This document shows, piece after piece, positions 62,187 to 64,000 of a stretch of DNA of 64,000 nt. A model generated the notes under the pieces. That model searched no databases. It saw nothing but the letters and a program-made list of their open reading frames with translations, and was not told where the DNA came from. Position numbers and translations under genes: made by a program. Each line of letters begins with the position of its first letter. Position 1 is the stretch's first letter. The stretch comes from Nocardioides sp. PD653-B2 (GTDB lineage: Bacteria > Actinomycetota > Actinomycetes > Propionibacteriales > Nocardioidaceae): contig NZ_BDJE01000047.1 in assembly GCF_002117935.1 (NCBI RefSeq), forward strand, positions 1-64,000, written 5' to 3'.

Positions 62187-62765
62187 TCAGGTGCGGGAGT
62201 ACTTCTTCGCGGCGCGCGCAGCGATGACCCGGGCGCCGTACATCCGCATCTGAGCGAACTGCTCGCTGACGTTGAACGTTCGGGCGACCTTCGCGTTGTC
62301 CCACCCCGCGTACGCCGCCTTGCGGGCACCCTCGTCCGGTACCAGCAGCTCACCGGAGATGAACGCGGCCTGCTTCTCTAGGGCCGGGTCGAACTGCTCC
62401 TTGTGGTCCTCGCCGAGGATGACGCTGTCGAATGGGTGCTCCAGGAGGTGGTGGCCCATCTCGTGTGCGATGTTCGACCGACGCCGCACCTCCAGGTGCG
62501 ACTCGTTCTCCACGATCACCCGCGCGGTACCCAGCGGCACCAGGGCCGCGGACCAGTCACGGGCGCCAGCGGCGTGGAAGTGGTCCCTGGTCTCGGGGTC
62601 CAGACCGTGGTCGAGCAAGTCGGTCAGGGTGTAGGTAGGGATGCCGTGAGCCTCAGCGAGCTCGTACGGGTCCAACGGATCGAACGGATCGAGGCCGAGC
62701 TCGTCACGTTCCTCTTTGGCGACCTCACGCATACGCGCCTGGGTCCACCCCTTCTTCGCGCTCAC
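62187..62765 (-). CDS. ImmA/IrrE family metallopeptidase (CapP-like)
   Basis: A 192-residue zinc protease. RSNIAHEMGHHLLEH carries HExxH with His101, Glu102 and His105. EKQAAFISGELLVPDE holds the likely third ligand Glu130 and the family's A-x-x-F-x-x-x-LL signature. ImmA/IrrE proteins cleave their partner XRE repressor upon DNA damage or another signal. The XRE repressor gene lies directly upstream (start 63152, end 62769), 3 bp apart, so the two are co-transcribed. This two-gene unit matches ImmA-ImmR or CapP-CapH. Confidence 0.85.
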   Translation of the reverse strand: MSAKKGWTQARMREVAKEERDELGLDPFDPLDPYELAEAHGIPTYTLTDLLDHGLDPETRDHFHAAGARDWSAALVPLGTARVIVENESHLEVRRRSNIAHEMGHHLLEHPFDSVILGEDHKEQFDPALEKQAAFISGELLVPDEGARKAAYAGWDNAKVARTFNVSEQFAQMRMYGARVIAARAAKKYSRT

Positions 62766-62768
62766 GGA

Positions 62769-63152
62769 TCAGTGGCCACCCTGGGTGCGCTCGGACTCGA
62801 ACCGACGCAACGTGGCCTCGATGACGTCCTCCAAGTACGAACGGTTCTTGTCCGGCAGATCCGGCCTCGCTCGAAGCAAAGCAGTCAACTCCGACATCAG
62901 GGGCGCCGGGTCACCGGTCGCTGGGGCGTCGTCGCCGGCCAGGTAGAACTTCTCCGCGTCCATCCGCAGCCAGGTGGTCATTGCCGCGAACGCGTTCACG
63001 TCCGGCTTTAGGCCCTGCTGCATCCGCGAGATCGTCGACGCGTTCACGCCGATCTCCTTCGCTAACCCCCTCCACGACAGATCTGCATCCTCGCGGGCCT
63101 TATCCAGCGCGGCGTGCAGCGTCTTCACGTCAACGGTCGGGCCGGTGTTCAT
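62769..63152 (-). CDS. XRE family repressor (ImmR/CapH-like)
   Basis: A 127-residue helix-turn-helix repressor. DLSWRGLAKEIGVNASTISR then MQQGLKPDVNAFAAMTTWL gives the XRE DNA-binding domain at about residues 20-65. A linker and C-terminal helices follow, which would contain the cleavage site for the adjacent ImmA-like protease. It is divergent from the ubiquitin-like gene at 63292, with a strong palindrome between them that it most likely binds. It should repress the ubiquitin-like operon and itself. Confidence 0.83.
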   Translation of the reverse strand: MNTGPTVDVKTLHAALDKAREDADLSWRGLAKEIGVNASTISRMQQGLKPDVNAFAAMTTWLRMDAEKFYLAGDDAPATGDPAPLMSELTALLRARPDLPDKNRSYLEDVIEATLRRFESERTQGGH

Positions 63153-63185
63153 CGGTGCCCCGAGAAGTAAGTGGTGCTTGAAGAG

Positions 63186-63228
63186 TCGAGCATGTGTGAT
63201 ACGTTAGCATTGCTCGAAACTTCGAGCA
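63186..63228. promoter_or_regulatory. XRE-type operator between the repressor and ubiquitin-like genes
   Basis: TGCTCGAA-ac-TTCGAGCA (63211-63228) is a perfect 18-bp palindrome. An extra half site TCGAGCA lies at 63186-63192. An AT-rich TAAGAT (63230-63235) follows as a possible -10 for the plus-strand operon, so repressor binding would block it. Confidence 0.7.
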
Positions 63229-63291
63229 GTAAGATAAAATCGCAACACCAGCAGGAACTCCGTACGCACCGACAAAGGAGGGGCCGCCGCG

Positions 63292-63597
63292 ATGACCGCG
63301 ACCGCAACCGAGAAGCACACCGACGACAACGACAACAATGGGAACAAGGGTCACCCGACCAAGACGTTCACCCTCATCATCAACACCCGCAAGACCGACT
63401 GGAACAAGGAGCAGATCTCCTACGAGGACCTCGTGCAGATCCGCTTCCCCGGCAAGGTCCTCGACGAGACCGAAGAGGTCACCATCGCCTACACCCGTGG
63501 CCCGAAGGAGAACCGCGAGGGCTCTCTCACTGCCGGCCGCTCGGTGTACGTCAAGAACCAGATGACGTTCGATGTCTACCTCACGATCCGTTCCTGA
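63292..63597 (+). CDS. Ubiquitin-like protein (multiubiquitin-domain family)
   Basis: A 101-residue protein. A disordered acidic start (about residues 1-22) precedes one beta-grasp domain beginning TKTFTLIINTRKTDWNKEQI and ending FDVYLTIRS. This is the pattern of the multiubiquitin domain (PF14452) found beside prokaryotic E1/E2/JAB proteins. There is one domain, not several, and no C-terminal Gly-Gly. The ribosome-binding site AAAGGAGG is strong. It overlaps the next gene by 26 nt and is the first gene of an operon behind an XRE operator. Confidence 0.75.
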   Translation: MTATATEKHTDDNDNNGNKGHPTKTFTLIINTRKTDWNKEQISYEDLVQIRFPGKVLDETEEVTIAYTRGPKENREGSLTAGRSVYVKNQMTFDVYLTIRS

Positions 63598-64000
63598 CCC
63601 GGACCTGGGTCGCCTCCTGGACGACGGCTACGACGTCGTCGTCCAGGCGGGCCACCTGGTGATCCGGCACATCCCGTACGTGACCGCCGACCGTGAAGTG
63701 CGCCTCGGGTTCCTCACCTACCCCGTGACCGTCTCCGGCGACCGGATCGTGTCCGACACCGACCACCGCATCTGGTTCGGCGGCGACACTATCCCCTGCA
63801 ACGAGCACGGCCACCAGATCAGCTGCGCCAACCCCGAGGAGCGGATCGTCTCCGAGAACTTCCGCGCCAGCTTCATGCTCTCGTCCAAGCCAGGCCCCAA
63901 CGGGTATCCCAGCGAGTACGAGAAGGTCGTCGCGTACGCCCGGATCCTGTCCCACCCGGCCGCCGCGATCGACCCGACCGCGACCGCCACTCCCGGTGCC
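63572..64000 (+). CDS. N-terminal part of a DUF6791/ThiF-type (E1-like) protein, runs off the right edge
   Basis: An open frame of 143 codons from ATG 63572 to the window end. LGRLLDDGYDVVVQAGHLVI then RHIPYVTADREVRLGFLTY, PCNEHGHQISCANPEERIVS and SFMLSSKPGPNGYPSEYEKV match, as I recall, the DUF6791 region that precedes ThiF-type E1 adenylyltransferase domains in ubiquitin-like operons. The ThiF domain itself lies beyond the window. The start overlaps the ubiquitin-like gene by 26 nt. Confidence 0.65.
   Translation, partial: MSTSRSVPDPDLGRLLDDGYDVVVQAGHLVIRHIPYVTADREVRLGFLTYPVTVSGDRIVSDTDHRIWFGGDTIPCNEHGHQISCANPEERIVSENFRASFMLSSKPGPNGYPSEYEKVVAYARILSHPAAAIDPTATATPGA

Overview
The window is high-GC DNA with GTG/ATG/TTG starts, many 1-4 nt start/stop overlaps, an HspR/HAIR heat-shock operon, F420-type LLM oxidoreductase, a KstR-type box, WXG100 genes and an ArsI/CadI protein. 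This points to an actinobacterial chromosome, most likely Nocardioidaceae (Nocardioides-like). The genus is inferred from overall gene content and intergenic repeat style, not from a marker gene.

Layout. 1-9.05 kb (minus strand): edge of a membrane protein, a large secreted amidohydrolase-fold protein, a DMT exporter, an IclR regulator, a small membrane coiled-coil protein, an MFS transporter, and two paralogous secreted choice-of-anchor P-like proteins. 9.2-13.5 kb (plus): hutH-hutU and an M48 peptidase. 13.6-20.9 kb (minus): a tiny membrane protein, two CitE/HpcH-type CoA-ester lyases, a 3-hydroxyacyl-CoA dehydrogenase, a DUF1992 protein, an MFS transporter overlapping an M20 peptidase, and a nitroreductase. 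20.9-24.7 kb (plus): an M20-type amidohydrolase, hutF and hutI. Together with hutH-hutU this gives histidine to glutamate, with the amidohydrolase the likely stand-in for HutG. 24.7-28 kb: a small basic protein and a large LuxR-type (LAL) regulator. 28-29.8 kb: arsI/cadI with a decayed arsR beside it, then an ECF/SigE sigma factor and its membrane partner.

29.86-33.0 kb is the most unusual locus: a tightly coupled four-gene operon of a sucrase/ferredoxin-like protein, an 85-aa Asp/Gly/Thr repeat peptide, a JmjC/Cupin_4 oxygenase and a second sucrase/ferredoxin-like protein. It looks like a precursor peptide with its modifying and redox enzymes. After it come a Na+/H+ antiporter, a P450, an MFS exporter and a DUF3494 (ice-binding-like) adhesin with a structured leader. 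39.5-45.2 kb holds a sulfotransferase/SDR/DUF/LLM cluster with a KstR-type operator, facing an NTF2-like gene. 45.3-51.2 kb: membrane protein, DMT/MarR pair, an intergenic palindromic repeat, aldo/keto reductase, NUDIX, and a small type VII-secretion-like module. 51.5-55.6 kb: dnaK-grpE-dnaJ-hspR behind a HAIR element. Then an epimerase, a small Pro/Asp-rich protein and a phospholipase D family protein.

From about 58.4 kb to the end, composition, gene density and content change. There are orphan hypotheticals, a small winged-helix regulator with a strong operator, a broken HTH gene, and an ImmA/XRE (CapP/CapH-like) pair. The pair is divergent from a ubiquitin-like protein gene followed by the start of a DUF6791/ThiF-type (E1-like) gene that runs off the window. 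This looks like a genomic or defence island.
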